In this document: positions 34,981-44,043 of the stretch, in pieces
How positions within the stretch are numbered: the stretch's first letter is position 1
Layout of the letters: every line of letters begins with the position of its first letter
NCBI RefSeq assembly: GCF_901827205.1
Contig: NZ_LR594675.1
Location: 6,365,822 to 6,429,821, forward strand
Source of the DNA: Variovorax sp. PBS-H4
Lineage (GTDB): Bacteria; Pseudomonadota; Gammaproteobacteria; Burkholderiales; Burkholderiaceae_C
Direction: 5' to 3'
Length of the DNA: 64,000 bases
The notes under the pieces: model-generated
Database searches by the model: none
The model's input: the letters and a program-made list of their open reading frames with translations, nothing else
Told to the model about the DNA's origin: nothing
Made by a program: the position numbers and the translations under genes

Positions 34981-35462
34981 GCGATGAACTGGATTGGAGC
35001 GGCGCACCCAGGCGCCCTGAGGTAAAGATGACCACGACAACTATGGAAAGACCAGCGGAGATGACCCCCACCCTTCGGGGCGTGCGACCCAACATCGTGC
35101 AATCGATTCGTGCATTTCGTGTGAGCGATCTGCAGGAGGCGGCACATGCGGCGGGGCAGCACTTCCTCTATGCCAATCTGGGCAACGCCCAGTCGAAGCA
35201 GGACGTGCTGGACCTGATCGCTCAACAGTTCACCTTTCCGCAGCACTTCGGCAAGAACTTTGACGCGCTGTACGACTGCATGACCGACCCCTTGCACAAA
35301 TCGGGCCCGCAGCCCGGCTTTGTCATCGTGCTCGAGCAGATCCCGGCGAACGCCAAGTTCGACAAGGAGGCACGCGAGCAGTTGCTGGACATCTTCCGCG
35401 ACGCCGCCGACTATTGGGGCGATCGGAAGATACCGTTCAGGTGCTTCTATTCTTTTCTGTAG
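34977..35462 (+). CDS. Barstar-family ribonuclease inhibitor
   Basis: The 161-residue protein has a barstar domain in the last 90 residues: FPQHFGKNFDALYDCMTD is the barstar core with the acidic surface that plugs the nuclease active site, followed by FVIVLEQIPAN. An N-terminal extension of about 45 residues (LRGVRPNIVQSIRAF) is common in Burkholderiales barstars. It overlaps the ribonuclease stop by ATGA. It should bind the nuclease before export and keep it inactive in the cell. Confidence 0.9.
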   Translation: MSDELDWSGAPRRPEVKMTTTTMERPAEMTPTLRGVRPNIVQSIRAFRVSDLQEAAHAAGQHFLYANLGNAQSKQDVLDLIAQQFTFPQHFGKNFDALYDCMTDPLHKSGPQPGFVIVLEQIPANAKFDKEAREQLLDIFRDAADYWGDRKIPFRCFYSFL

Positions 35463-35728
35463 CCCGTTCTGCATCCACCAGCCAAGCAGAACGGGCGAAC
35501 GAGGCTAACGGCACCGAATCGGTTTCGGGCATTGAACTCCAGAACAACAGTGACCCGGCGGCAGAAAAGATGCCGACCGACAAGCTGGTCGACGTGTCGC
35601 CCCTGGCGCTGCGCATGAGCAGCCCCTTCAATGCGGGCTATTGGCTGGCCGCAGCATAGTCGTCGGTTCGCCGCGAAGCGTGCAGGTCGCGTCGCTTCGC
35701 GGCCGCCACCCGTGGCCCGCACGGACAA

Positions 35729-35753
35729 AAAAGCCCGTCCTCGACGGGCTTTT
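35729..35753 (-). terminator. Intrinsic terminator of rsmA
   Basis: 11-base arms AAAAGCCCGTC / GACGGGCTTTT around CTC, starting immediately after the rsmA stop. The T-run is on the minus strand. The A-run on the left could also stop plus-strand transcripts from the barstar gene. Between 35463 and 35728 I see no convincing gene. Confidence 0.85.
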
Positions 35754-35754
35754 C

Positions 35755-36528
35755 TTATGGTGCGAGAGCCTGCGCCAGTGCCACGTATTCGGCCACAGGC
35801 ACCTCTTCGGCGCGCCGCTGTGTTTCGAACTTTCCGTCGAACTCATGCTGCTCCAGCCATTTGCCCAGGCTATGACGCAGCAGCTTGCGGCGTTGGCTGA
35901 AGGCGACCTGCACGATCTCGCCGAGCCGGGCGGGGTCGACCGATGGCGGCTCGACCAACGGCACCATGCGCACCACGGCGCTGTCCACCCGCGGCGGGGG
36001 ATCGAAGCTCTCCGGCGGAACGAACAGCACGTTTTCCATCGCATAGCGCCACTGCAGCATCACGCTCAGGCGCCCGTAGTCCGAGGTCGCCGGCTGCGCG
36101 GTCATGCGGTCGATGACTTCCTTTTGCAGCATGAAGTGCTGGTCGGCGACCAGGTGCGCAAAGTCGAGCAGGTGGAAAAGTATCGGCGTCGAGATGTTGT
36201 AGGGCAAGTTGCCGACCACGCGCAGCGCGGTGGCTGGCGGCACGGCCAAGCGGGCGGCCAATGCTGCGAAGTCCACCTTCAGGACGTCCGATTCGATCAC
36301 GTCGAGCTGGCCGTGCGCGCGCAGCCGCTGCGCGAGGTCGCGGTCCAGTTCAATCACCGTCAGCCGCCCGAGGCGCTCGACCAGCGGCTGGGTCAGCGCC
36401 GCGAGGCCAGGGCCGATCTCGACCATCGCATCACCGGGCCTCGGTGCGATCTCGCGCACGATCGCATCGATGATGGCGGCATCGGAGAGGAAATGCTGCC
36501 CGAAGCGCTTGCGTGCAATGTGCTTCAC
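35755..36528 (-). CDS. rsmA: 16S rRNA dimethyladenosine transferase RsmA (KsgA)
   Basis: The 257-residue SAM enzyme dimethylates the two adjacent adenines of helix 45 of 16S rRNA (A1518/A1519 in E. coli numbering). It shows the KRFGQHFLSD start, motif I VEIGPGLAALTQPL, the catalytic NLPYNIST and the substrate-binding FDPPPRVDSAVVRM. The length is standard. It is the last gene of the minus-strand lptD-surA-rsmA run, a conserved envelope and ribosome cluster; 84 bases separate it from surA. Confidence 0.96.
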   Translation of the reverse strand: MKHIARKRFGQHFLSDAAIIDAIVREIAPRPGDAMVEIGPGLAALTQPLVERLGRLTVIELDRDLAQRLRAHGQLDVIESDVLKVDFAALAARLAVPPATALRVVGNLPYNISTPILFHLLDFAHLVADQHFMLQKEVIDRMTAQPATSDYGRLSVMLQWRYAMENVLFVPPESFDPPPRVDSAVVRMVPLVEPPSVDPARLGEIVQVAFSQRRKLLRHSLGKWLEQHEFDGKFETQRRAEEVPVAEYVALAQALAP

Positions 36529-36612
36529 CGACAGCCGCCGCAGCGCCTTGTCATCTCGTTCGCCAGGCGTGCCTTCACGCCCCTCACGGCAGAAGGAAGC
36601 TGGGATTGAGCG

Positions 36613-38028
36613 TCATTGTTGCGGCGCCTCGCGGTACTCGACGTAAGCGCGCGTGCGCAGTTCCTGCGCCCAGGTCTCGTAGGCTTCTTCCAGCTTCTTC
36701 TCTCGCAGCACGGCACGGGCGGCTTCGCGCTGTTCGGTCTGGCTCAGCTTGGCGTCGCGCCGAGCGACGACCTGGATCAGGTGCACGCCGAAACGGGAGA
36801 CGACGGGATCGCTGACCTGCCCCGGCGCCAGCCGATTCATGGCCTCCTCGAACTCGGGCACGAACTGGCCGGGGCGCGACCAGCCCAGGTCGCCGCCTTC
36901 CTTGGCACTGGCATCCTGCGAATTCTCGCGGGCCAGCCCTGCAAAATCGGCACCCTTTTGGATGCGCTCCTTGAACTCCGCCAGCTGCGCCACCGCCTGC
37001 GCCGTGGTGCGCTTCGGATCGTTGCGCAGCAAAATGTGGCGCACCTGGGTCTGCGTGACGACCGCGTCGGCCGAGCCGGGTTGGCTCTTGGCCAGGACCT
37101 TGAGCACGTGGAAGCCTGCGCCGGAGCGGACCGGCCCTGCGATCCCGTTCACCGCGGTCGATTGGGTCGCCTCGACGAACAGGCTCGGATAGCGGTCGGA
37201 GCTACGCATGCCCAGCACACCGCCGTTGGCGCGCTCGGGCGAATCGGAAAACTCCTGGGCGAGCTTGGCGAAGTCCTCGCCAGCGCGCGCCCGCTGGGCG
37301 ATGCCCTGGGCGCGTTGCTGCAACTGCGCGACCTGCGCCTCGCTCGCGTTCTCGGGCACCGCTACAAGCACCTGGGCGATATTGATGTTGGAAGGCACCG
37401 CGGCATTGCCGCCGCTGCGCTGCTCCCGCAGGAACTGGTCGATCTCGACATCGCTGATCTTCACCTTGGCCTCGATCTCGCGGTCGCGCAGGCGTGTCAG
37501 CAGGAGCTGGTCGCGCAGGTCATTGCGGAAGGTCTGCACCGAGATGCCCTCGCCTGAAACGCGGCTGCGCAGCTCGGTCAGGCTCATCTGGTTCTGCCGT
37601 GCAACGGTCTGCTCCGCCTGGTCGATGGCGAGCTCATCGACCTTGATGCCGGCGTCCTTGGCCGCTTGCAGTTGGGTGCGTTCGGCGATCAGCCGGTCCA
37701 GCACCAGCCGCGTGAGCTCCGCTCTCGGCACACGTTGCGCCTCGGCGTTCTCCTTGAGGAGGCGCTCGACCCGCGACTGCACGTCGGTATTGGTGATGGG
37801 CTCTGAATTGACCAGCGCCACGATGTACTCGGCCGAGCGCTGGGTGGCCGGCGCCGCAGGGGCTGGAGCGGCGCGCGGCACTGTCGGGGCCGGCACGAGG
37901 CGCGGGCCCGCGCGCATGATGTCGGTGATGCCGACGCCGGGGCGCGAGCCCCCCTGTCCTTGCGCACCGGCCGCCGCGGCCAGCGTTGCGAGGCACGCCA
38001 GGGTGAGGATGGAGCGGATGTGATTCAT
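36613..38028 (-). CDS. surA: Periplasmic chaperone / peptidyl-prolyl isomerase SurA
   Basis: The 471-residue outer-membrane-protein chaperone has a signal peptide (SILTLACLATLAAAAGAQG) and a Pro/Ala-rich stretch. The SurA N-terminal domain (EYIVALVNSEPITNTDVQSR) is followed by two parvulin domains (NINIAQVLVAVPEN ... GGVLGMRSS and TQVRHILLRND ... GGDLGWSRPGQF) and the C-terminal helix. The ATG at 38028 is used because it begins the signal peptide; it lacks a clear Shine-Dalgarno and is only 13 bases from the lptD stop, suggesting coupled translation. It is needed for folding LptD, its operon partner. Confidence 0.95.
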   Translation of the reverse strand: MNHIRSILTLACLATLAAAAGAQGQGGSRPGVGITDIMRAGPRLVPAPTVPRAAPAPAAPATQRSAEYIVALVNSEPITNTDVQSRVERLLKENAEAQRVPRAELTRLVLDRLIAERTQLQAAKDAGIKVDELAIDQAEQTVARQNQMSLTELRSRVSGEGISVQTFRNDLRDQLLLTRLRDREIEAKVKISDVEIDQFLREQRSGGNAAVPSNINIAQVLVAVPENASEAQVAQLQQRAQGIAQRARAGEDFAKLAQEFSDSPERANGGVLGMRSSDRYPSLFVEATQSTAVNGIAGPVRSGAGFHVLKVLAKSQPGSADAVVTQTQVRHILLRNDPKRTTAQAVAQLAEFKERIQKGADFAGLARENSQDASAKEGGDLGWSRPGQFVPEFEEAMNRLAPGQVSDPVVSRFGVHLIQVVARRDAKLSQTEQREAARAVLREKKLEEAYETWAQELRTRAYVEYREAPQQ

Positions 38029-38041
38029 GGCGAGGAGGGGC

Positions 38042-40432
38042 TCAGTCGTAGTTGGTGAAGCGGCTGGGGGCAACGAAGGGTTGCCGCAAGGGCTGGTAGC
38101 GCTGGATGTTCTGGGTCAGGGTGCGCATGGGACTTGCTCCGATGGCGGCGAAGCCGACGAATTCGAGCTGGAACATGATGCGCGTATTGGCCGTGGCTTG
38201 GCCAGTGGTGAGGCGTTCCAGGACGACGCGCCCGATCCAGCAGCAGCCGTCGTACTCGAGACCAAGCACGCCGTCCGTGAGCTTGCGATCCTGCAGGCTG
38301 TAGTTGAGCCGGCCCACGGCATACCAACGCCCGCCACCCTGGCCCCGCCCCGGGCCGAGGTCCTTGCCTTTGTCGCCCCAGAGGTCATTGAGCGGCCACT
38401 GCCAGCTCACGTCGAGCGACTTGTTGCCGTCGTTGAGCGTCGGGGTCGAGTTTGCCTGATAGCGGTAGGCCGCGGAAATGTTGCGATAAGGCCCCGGGTT
38501 GTAGCGCGCACTCAGGGCCGTGCGGGTCGACTTGTGGTCGTCGGGGTTGTATTGCACGGTGCCGTCCACGCTCCACCGCGGCGTCCAGTTGATCTGGGCA
38601 CCGAAAAGCAGGTCGCTGACGCGGTCGGTCACGGCGGTGGTGCCTGGTAGCGTGACGCGCTGGTCCTTGAAGCGCAGCCGCTGCGCGACGCCGAAGCGTG
38701 CCGCCTCGGCGCCGCTCTCGGGATCGATGAGCCGCGAGGTCACCCCGACCGTGAGCGTGTTGCTGTCGGAGATGCGGTCGTTGCCGGAAAAGGCGTTCTC
38801 GGTGTAGACGGTCGCAAAGTTGAAATCGTTGGCCGCCGAGTCGTAGTTCGGCAGCAGGCTCTGGTCGCGGTAGGGCGTGTAGACGTAGAAAGCGCGCGGC
38901 TCCAGCGTCTGGCGGAAAGCGCGCCCGAAGAAGCTGGCGTCGCGCTCGAAGATCATGCCGCTGTCGAGGCTGAAGGTGGGCACCGTGCGGCTGGCCGAGT
39001 TCGCGCCGTTGGCGAGCGGCGCATCGAATTGGTAGCTGGTCGTATGCAGTTGGATCTTCGGAACGACGAAGGTGCCCGGCGTGAGGAACGGGCGGCTCAG
39101 CGCAGCCTGCGCGTACACCCGTTCACCATTGGGCTGCCTCTGCTGCACCGGGTCGCCACGGAAGCGCGTGTAGTCGGTGTTGAGCGAGAAGTCGAAGCCG
39201 TGCCAGTCGTACTTGTAGTAGTTCGCGGTGATCTGCGGCAGGCGGTCGTAAGGCGGGATGATCGGTGAGAGGTCGTATTGCAGCGTCTGGTATTTCAGCG
39301 TGCGCACAACGCCGTTCCAGTCGCCCTTGGTCCAGTTCAGCGAGGCATCGTTCGAGAGCAGTCGGGTCGTGAGCGAGGGCGTGCGCGTGAAGTCGCGCCA
39401 GTAGTCGTCGTCGCTCACGCGATTGAATCTGATCGAGGCGCTCAGCAAGTCGAGCCCGAGCGGCTTGGGGTCGAAGGTCTGCGTATGGTTCGTCCAGATG
39501 CCCCAGCGCTTGCGGTTGCGCAGGCTGTCGGTTGGCATGTAGTCGACCCGCATGTCGCCGCTGTAGTCCTTCTCGAGGTAGCGGAACTCGCTGCCGAGAT
39601 TGATGCCGCGCTTGCCCATCAACTCGGGGTAGAAGGTCGCGTCGCGATTGGGCGCGATGTTCCAGTAGTAGGGCACCGTGACGTCTACGCCGTTGACGCT
39701 GCTCACGCCGATGGTCGGCGGCAGGAAGCCGCTCTTGCGGTCGTTGCTGAGCGGAAAGCTCAGCGATGGGAAGGGCGGCGTCGTGATGCCCATGAAGCTC
39801 ATCCGCGCATCGGTGGCGACGCCGACGTTCTCCTCGGTGTCGGTCGTCAAGGTGGCGGCGCTCAGGATCCAGGCCGGCATCCAGCCTGGATAGTCCTCGC
39901 GCCTGCAGGTGGTGTAGGTGCCCTGGCGGGCGATCGACACGTTGCTGTCGACGAAATCGATCCGCTCGGCGTCGCCCTGGCCACCCGAGGCCAGGAAGCG
40001 ATAGTGCACCTTGTTGAAGAAGCCTTCGAACGTCTCGAGCTTGAGCTCCAGCTGAGGACCCTCGTAGACATTGCCGGCCTGGTTCACACGCACATTGCCG
40101 CTGGCCTTGGCGAGATCCTCGGGCTGGTAGTACTCGAGCCGGTCGGCGTGGATCACCGTGTCGCCGCGGCGCAGCGAGGCATTGCCTTCGACCACGGTTT
40201 CGAGGTCGGTTCGGCCGGATATGCGGTCTCCATCGACGAAGGTCGGCAGCTCGCCGCGCTGGGTCTTGGGAATCGTCTCCAGCAGTTGCGGCGTGCGTTT
40301 CAGCGTGATCGGCGCGTCCAGGCCGGCGTCCTGTGCCGAGGCGCCCTGGGCTTGCAGCAGCGCTAGCGTCAACAAGGCCAGCGGCAGAGGCGGTCGGCAC
40401 CGGCGCCAGTCAACTCGGGTCAGGTCAGGCAT
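38042..40432 (-). CDS. lptD: LPS assembly outer-membrane protein LptD
   Basis: The 796-residue beta-barrel protein inserts lipopolysaccharide into the outer leaflet with LptE. It has a signal peptide (PLALLTLALLQAQGASAQ), an N-terminal periplasmic OstA/LptA-like domain (VEGNASLRRGDTVIHADRLE), then the barrel with many aromatic-ended strands, finishing LRQPFVAPSRFTNYD. The mature protein contains only three Cys: one in YTTCRRED and the pair in GCCWIG. The extra N-terminal Cys of E. coli LptD is absent, so only one long-range disulfide can form. Its first gene position and divergence from amgK place the promoter in the 90-base gap. Confidence 0.95.
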   Translation of the reverse strand: MPDLTRVDWRRCRPPLPLALLTLALLQAQGASAQDAGLDAPITLKRTPQLLETIPKTQRGELPTFVDGDRISGRTDLETVVEGNASLRRGDTVIHADRLEYYQPEDLAKASGNVRVNQAGNVYEGPQLELKLETFEGFFNKVHYRFLASGGQGDAERIDFVDSNVSIARQGTYTTCRREDYPGWMPAWILSAATLTTDTEENVGVATDARMSFMGITTPPFPSLSFPLSNDRKSGFLPPTIGVSSVNGVDVTVPYYWNIAPNRDATFYPELMGKRGINLGSEFRYLEKDYSGDMRVDYMPTDSLRNRKRWGIWTNHTQTFDPKPLGLDLLSASIRFNRVSDDDYWRDFTRTPSLTTRLLSNDASLNWTKGDWNGVVRTLKYQTLQYDLSPIIPPYDRLPQITANYYKYDWHGFDFSLNTDYTRFRGDPVQQRQPNGERVYAQAALSRPFLTPGTFVVPKIQLHTTSYQFDAPLANGANSASRTVPTFSLDSGMIFERDASFFGRAFRQTLEPRAFYVYTPYRDQSLLPNYDSAANDFNFATVYTENAFSGNDRISDSNTLTVGVTSRLIDPESGAEAARFGVAQRLRFKDQRVTLPGTTAVTDRVSDLLFGAQINWTPRWSVDGTVQYNPDDHKSTRTALSARYNPGPYRNISAAYRYQANSTPTLNDGNKSLDVSWQWPLNDLWGDKGKDLGPGRGQGGGRWYAVGRLNYSLQDRKLTDGVLGLEYDGCCWIGRVVLERLTTGQATANTRIMFQLEFVGFAAIGASPMRTLTQNIQRYQPLRQPFVAPSRFTNYD

Positions 40433-40522
40433 CGGTACGAAAGGGGATCTTCGGGGGATAGGCGCCGGAGGGCCCGGAGTTGCGGCAGTCCGCGCCGGGT
40501 GGATTTGTAGAATCGATTATCC

Positions 40523-41617
40523 ATGACAGCTTCCCTGCCCCCGGACAGCGGCGCCGCACCGCCATTCCCAACGATCAGCTGGAGCGATCCGCAACGCGCC
40601 CAGGCCTTTGCGCAGTGGTTGGCCGCAGTAGGACCGCGGCACCGGCTGCTGCCGGCAACGGTGCGATTGGCCTCGGCCGATGCGAGCTTCCGGCGCTACT
40701 TCCGCATCGATACGGAGGACGCGGCGGCCACGCGCATCGTGATGGACGCGCCCCCCGCCCAGGAGAACAGCGCCCCCTTCGTACAAATCGCCCGTTTGAT
40801 GCGCGATGCCGGCCTGACCGCGCCGCAGGTGCTCGAGTGGGACGAACCTCGGGGTTTCCTGCTCCTGGACGATCTGGGCCGCCAGACCATGCTCGACGTG
40901 ATAGACCCGGCCGATCCGGAGGCCGCGCGCACCCTGTATGTCCAGGCGGTCGATGCCCTGATCCAGTGGCAGCTGGCATCCAGGCCGCAGGTGCTGCCGC
41001 CATACGACCGCGCGCTGCTCGAGCGGGAGCTGGCGCTGTTCCCCGACTGGTACGTGGCTCGGCATCGAGGTGTGGCAGTCGAAGGCGCGCTGCACGATCG
41101 GCTGCAACGCAGCTTCCAGCTGATCGTCGAGAACAACCTGTCGGCGCCAAGCGTCTACGTGCACCGCGACTTCATGCCCCGCAACCTGATGATCACGGGC
41201 GGACCGGCGCTCGGCGTGCTGGACTTCCAGGACGCCGTGCACGGCCCCATTACCTACGACATCGCGAGCCTGATGCGCGACGCCTTCCTGAGCTGGGAGG
41301 AAGACTTCGTGCTCGACCTTACCGTGCGCTACTGGGAAAAGGCGCGCAAGGCCGGACTGCCCGTCGACGAAGACTTCGGCGCCTTCTACCGCAAAGTCGA
41401 ATGGATGGGCCTGCAGCGCCACCTCAAGGTGGCAGGTATCTTCGCCCGGCTGACGCTGCGCGACGGCAAGCCGCGCTACCTGGCCGACACCCCGCGCTTC
41501 ATCGCCTACATCCGGGCGACCGCGAGCCGTTATCGCGAGCTGACGCCGCTCCTGCGCGCCATCGACGAGATCGAAGGTACCCAGCCGATCAGCGGCTTCG
41601 CATACGGGCGGATGTGA
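40523..41617 (+). CDS. amgK: AmgK-type sugar kinase (N-acetylmuramate/GlcNAc anomeric kinase)
   Basis: The 364-residue aminoglycoside-phosphotransferase-fold kinase has the nucleotide loop SFRRYFRI, the hinge GFLLLDDLG, the catalytic HRDFMPRNLMI and the metal Asp in GVLDFQDAVHGP. Together with its place next to lptD, this identifies AmgK, which phosphorylates MurNAc or GlcNAc at C1 in cell-wall recycling. The next enzyme, MurU, usually adjacent, is 25 kb away in this window. The stop overlaps the GTG of rsmE. Confidence 0.9.
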   Translation: MTASLPPDSGAAPPFPTISWSDPQRAQAFAQWLAAVGPRHRLLPATVRLASADASFRRYFRIDTEDAAATRIVMDAPPAQENSAPFVQIARLMRDAGLTAPQVLEWDEPRGFLLLDDLGRQTMLDVIDPADPEAARTLYVQAVDALIQWQLASRPQVLPPYDRALLERELALFPDWYVARHRGVAVEGALHDRLQRSFQLIVENNLSAPSVYVHRDFMPRNLMITGGPALGVLDFQDAVHGPITYDIASLMRDAFLSWEEDFVLDLTVRYWEKARKAGLPVDEDFGAFYRKVEWMGLQRHLKVAGIFARLTLRDGKPRYLADTPRFIAYIRATASRYRELTPLLRAIDEIEGTQPISGFAYGRM

Positions 41618-42348
41618 CGCCGCGCTTCCACTGCACCACCGCTCTGGCCGCGCAAGGCGCGATGGCGCTCCCGGCCGGTGCGGCGCGCCATGTCCAGGTG
41701 CTGCGGATGCAGCCCGGCGATCCGCTCACGCTCTTCGACGGCAGCGGCGGCGAGTACGCAGCCACGGTCGATCGCATGGGGCGCAGCGAAGTGACGGTGC
41801 AGGTCGGCGCACACACGCCGATCGAGCGCGAGGCGCCGCGGGCCGTACACCTGGCGATCGGAATGCCGGCGAACGAGCGCATGGACTGGTTGGTCGAGAA
41901 GTCGACCGAACTCGGCGTTGCGAGCATCCAGCCACTGATGACCGCCCACGGCGTGCTGCGGCTGGCTGGCGAGCGCGCCGACAAGAAGCGGGCGCACTGG
42001 CAGGCGATCGCCATTGCGGCTTGCGAGCAATGCGGCCGCAATCGGGTACCGCTGGTGCACCCGGTGCGCGCATTGGCCGCGTGGATCGAATCGCCGCCCA
42101 TCGACGATGCCGAGCGCTTCGTGCTGAGCCTCGCCGAGGGCGCCCGCAGCCTGCACGACCTCCGTGACGGAGTCCCGGCTGCCGGCCTGCGCGGCGCGTG
42201 CGTGCTCAGCGGCCCCGAGGGCGGGCTGAGTGCAACCGAAGAGCGCGATGCGGCCGCGCGCGGCTTCGCACCGCTCACACTCGGCCCGCGCGTGCTGCGC
42301 GCCGAGACCGCGGCGCTTGCGGCGCTTGCATTGCTGGCGCACCCTTGA
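41614..42348 (+). CDS. rsmE: 16S rRNA m3U1498 methyltransferase RsmE
   Basis: The 244-residue SPOUT methyltransferase has an N-terminal PUA-like domain (RHVQVLRMQPGDPLTLFDGS) and a C-terminal trefoil knot with LSGPEGGLSATEER and the knot end LGPRVLRAETAALAALAL, plus EKSTELGVASIQPLMT. The start is a GTG at 41614 overlapping the amgK stop as GTGA; no ATG fits. The length matches RsmE. It is co-translated with amgK. Confidence 0.94.
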   Translation: MTPRFHCTTALAAQGAMALPAGAARHVQVLRMQPGDPLTLFDGSGGEYAATVDRMGRSEVTVQVGAHTPIEREAPRAVHLAIGMPANERMDWLVEKSTELGVASIQPLMTAHGVLRLAGERADKKRAHWQAIAIAACEQCGRNRVPLVHPVRALAAWIESPPIDDAERFVLSLAEGARSLHDLRDGVPAAGLRGACVLSGPEGGLSATEERDAAARGFAPLTLGPRVLRAETAALAALALLAHP

Positions 42349-42396
42349 CCAGAATCCTTCGGCCGCTCTCTCAACCCTTCGCTTCCTATCCCACCC

Positions 42397-43758
42397 ATGC
42401 CATTGCTCTCGCCTGCGCCATTCCGCCTCGCGCCTATTTTTCTCGCCGCACTGTGCATCGCGGGCCATGTCCAAGCCCAGGGCACGGCCGTGGCGCCGAC
42501 CCCGACGCAGGTCAAGCCAGCCGTCGACCAGGCCTACACGCAGTTGCTGGCAGCACCAGCCGTCAAGCAATTGCTCGAGGCGGTGAAGGCCGATCACGAG
42601 CGCTCGGTCGAAGACCTCCGGATGCTCACCGAGATCGAGGCACCCCCTTTCAAGGAGCAGAAGCGTGCGGAGGCCTTCCTTGCGCGCATGAAGGCCCTGG
42701 GCCTCGCCGATGCGCACATCGACGCCGAAGGCAATGTGGTGGGTCTGCGCAAGGGCACGGGCAACGGCCCCAAGCTGCTGATCTCGGCTCACCTCGATAC
42801 GGTCTTTCCCGCCGGCACCGACGTCAAGGTGAAGGAGCGCGAGGGCAAGCTCTACGCGCCCGGCATCTCGGACGACACGCGCGGCCTGGCGGTACTGCTG
42901 TCGTGGCTCAAGGTGCTCAACGACAACAAGGTCCAGACCGTGGGCGATCTGCTCTTCGTCGGCAATGTGGGCGAAGAGGAACTGGGCAACCTTCGCGGCA
43001 TGAAGGCCATCTTTCGCGATCATCTCGACATCGACGGCATGGTGGGTGTCGAGCCCGCGCCCGACGGCACGGTGCTGGTGCTGGGCACTGCAAGCCACCG
43101 CTACGAGGTGAACTTCAAGGGCCCGGGGGGCCACAGCTACGCGGCGTTCGGCCAGGTGCCCAGCGCCATCCATGGCATGGGCCGCGCGATCGCCAAGATC
43201 GCCGAGATCAAGACGCCCAGCTTTCCCAAGACCACCTTCACCGTGGGCACCGTCGGAGGCGGCACCTCGGTCAACACCATTGCGCCCGACGCCCGCATGG
43301 CGGTCGACATCCGGTCCGATGACATGGGCGCGCTGCTCGAGACCGAGAAGAAGGTGCTGGCCGCGATCGACGAAGCGGTCGCGGAAGAGAACAAGCGCTG
43401 GAACGTCACCACGCTCAGCGTCAGCAACAAGCTGATCGGTGACCGGCCGGGCGGCCGCACGCCGTCGGACTCGGTGATCGTCGAAGCCGCGGTGCGCGCC
43501 AACAGCGCCTTCGGCCACAAGACCTTGCTGACGGGCGCCAGCACCGACGCCAATGTGCCGATGTCGCTGGGCATTCCCGCCATCATCGTCGGCGGCGGCG
43601 GCAAGACCGGTGGCTTCCATGCGCTGTCCGAATGGATCGACGTCACGGAGGGCTGGAAAGGCGCGCAGAATGCCCTCGCGACCGTGCTCGGCCTGGTCGG
43701 CGTGCAGGGCGTGAGCGAGCCGCTGCTTCCCAAGCGTCCGCCACGTCCGAAGTCGTAG
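42397..43758 (+). CDS. Exported M20-family zinc metallopeptidase
   Basis: The 453-residue protein has a signal peptide (LAPIFLAALCIAGHVQAQG). All M20 ligands are visible: His in LISAHLDTVFP, bridging Asp in GISDDTRG, the Glu pair in VGEEELGN, an acidic residue in VGVEPAPDG and the C-terminal His in GGFHALSEWID. The dimerisation lid lies between (GPGGHSYAAFGQVPSAIHGM). It is likely a periplasmic dipeptidase, tripeptidase or aminoacylase; the substrate cannot be told. It ends in a basic Pro-rich tail (KRPPRPKS). It is 48 bases after rsmE but looks independent in function. Confidence 0.88.
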   Translation: MPLLSPAPFRLAPIFLAALCIAGHVQAQGTAVAPTPTQVKPAVDQAYTQLLAAPAVKQLLEAVKADHERSVEDLRMLTEIEAPPFKEQKRAEAFLARMKALGLADAHIDAEGNVVGLRKGTGNGPKLLISAHLDTVFPAGTDVKVKEREGKLYAPGISDDTRGLAVLLSWLKVLNDNKVQTVGDLLFVGNVGEEELGNLRGMKAIFRDHLDIDGMVGVEPAPDGTVLVLGTASHRYEVNFKGPGGHSYAAFGQVPSAIHGMGRAIAKIAEIKTPSFPKTTFTVGTVGGGTSVNTIAPDARMAVDIRSDDMGALLETEKKVLAAIDEAVAEENKRWNVTTLSVSNKLIGDRPGGRTPSDSVIVEAAVRANSAFGHKTLLTGASTDANVPMSLGIPAIIVGGGGKTGGFHALSEWIDVTEGWKGAQNALATVLGLVGVQGVSEPLLPKRPPRPKS

Positions 43759-43801
43759 TCGGCGCTCAGACCCTCACACCCATTCACTTCAGGAGCCCAC
43801 C

Positions 43802-44030
43802 ATGGGACTGCTCGATCCGGTACTTGGACAAGTGCTCGGCGGCGCGCACCCGCAGCAGCCCCAGGCCGGAGGCTTGACCGGCCTTGATGAGTCCGGTGGA
43901 AGCCATGCAGGCGCGCCCGGCGGGCTGCTCGCCGACAACGGGGAGGCGGGGCGGACTCGGAGGACTGGTTTCCAAGTTCGAACAGGCCGGCCTGGGCGAC
44001 GTGATCGGCTCGTGGGTCCACAAGGGCTGA
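43802..44030 (+). pseudogene. yidB-like (DUF937) gene remnant, frameshifted and truncated
   Basis: The start reads MGLLDPVLGQVLGGA followed by Gln/Pro, the usual YidB beginning. After about 50 codons the frame is lost, and the typical continuation GLVSKFEQAGLGDVIGSW resumes in the +1 frame from 43962 and stops at 44030 after VHKG. The usual C-terminal half (the NLPIS...QLAxxxG part, about 70 residues) is missing. So at least one frameshift and a 3' truncation are present, unless the sequence carries an error. It sits between the exported peptidase and an MFS transporter. Confidence 0.7.
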
Positions 44031-44043
44031 GCTGGCTTTGTCG

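Noticed and set aside
35414..35659. 81-codon plus-strand frame after barstar
   Set aside because: It overlaps the barstar 3' end out of frame, has no ribosome-binding site and no recognisable sequence. I treat 35463-35728 as intergenic.
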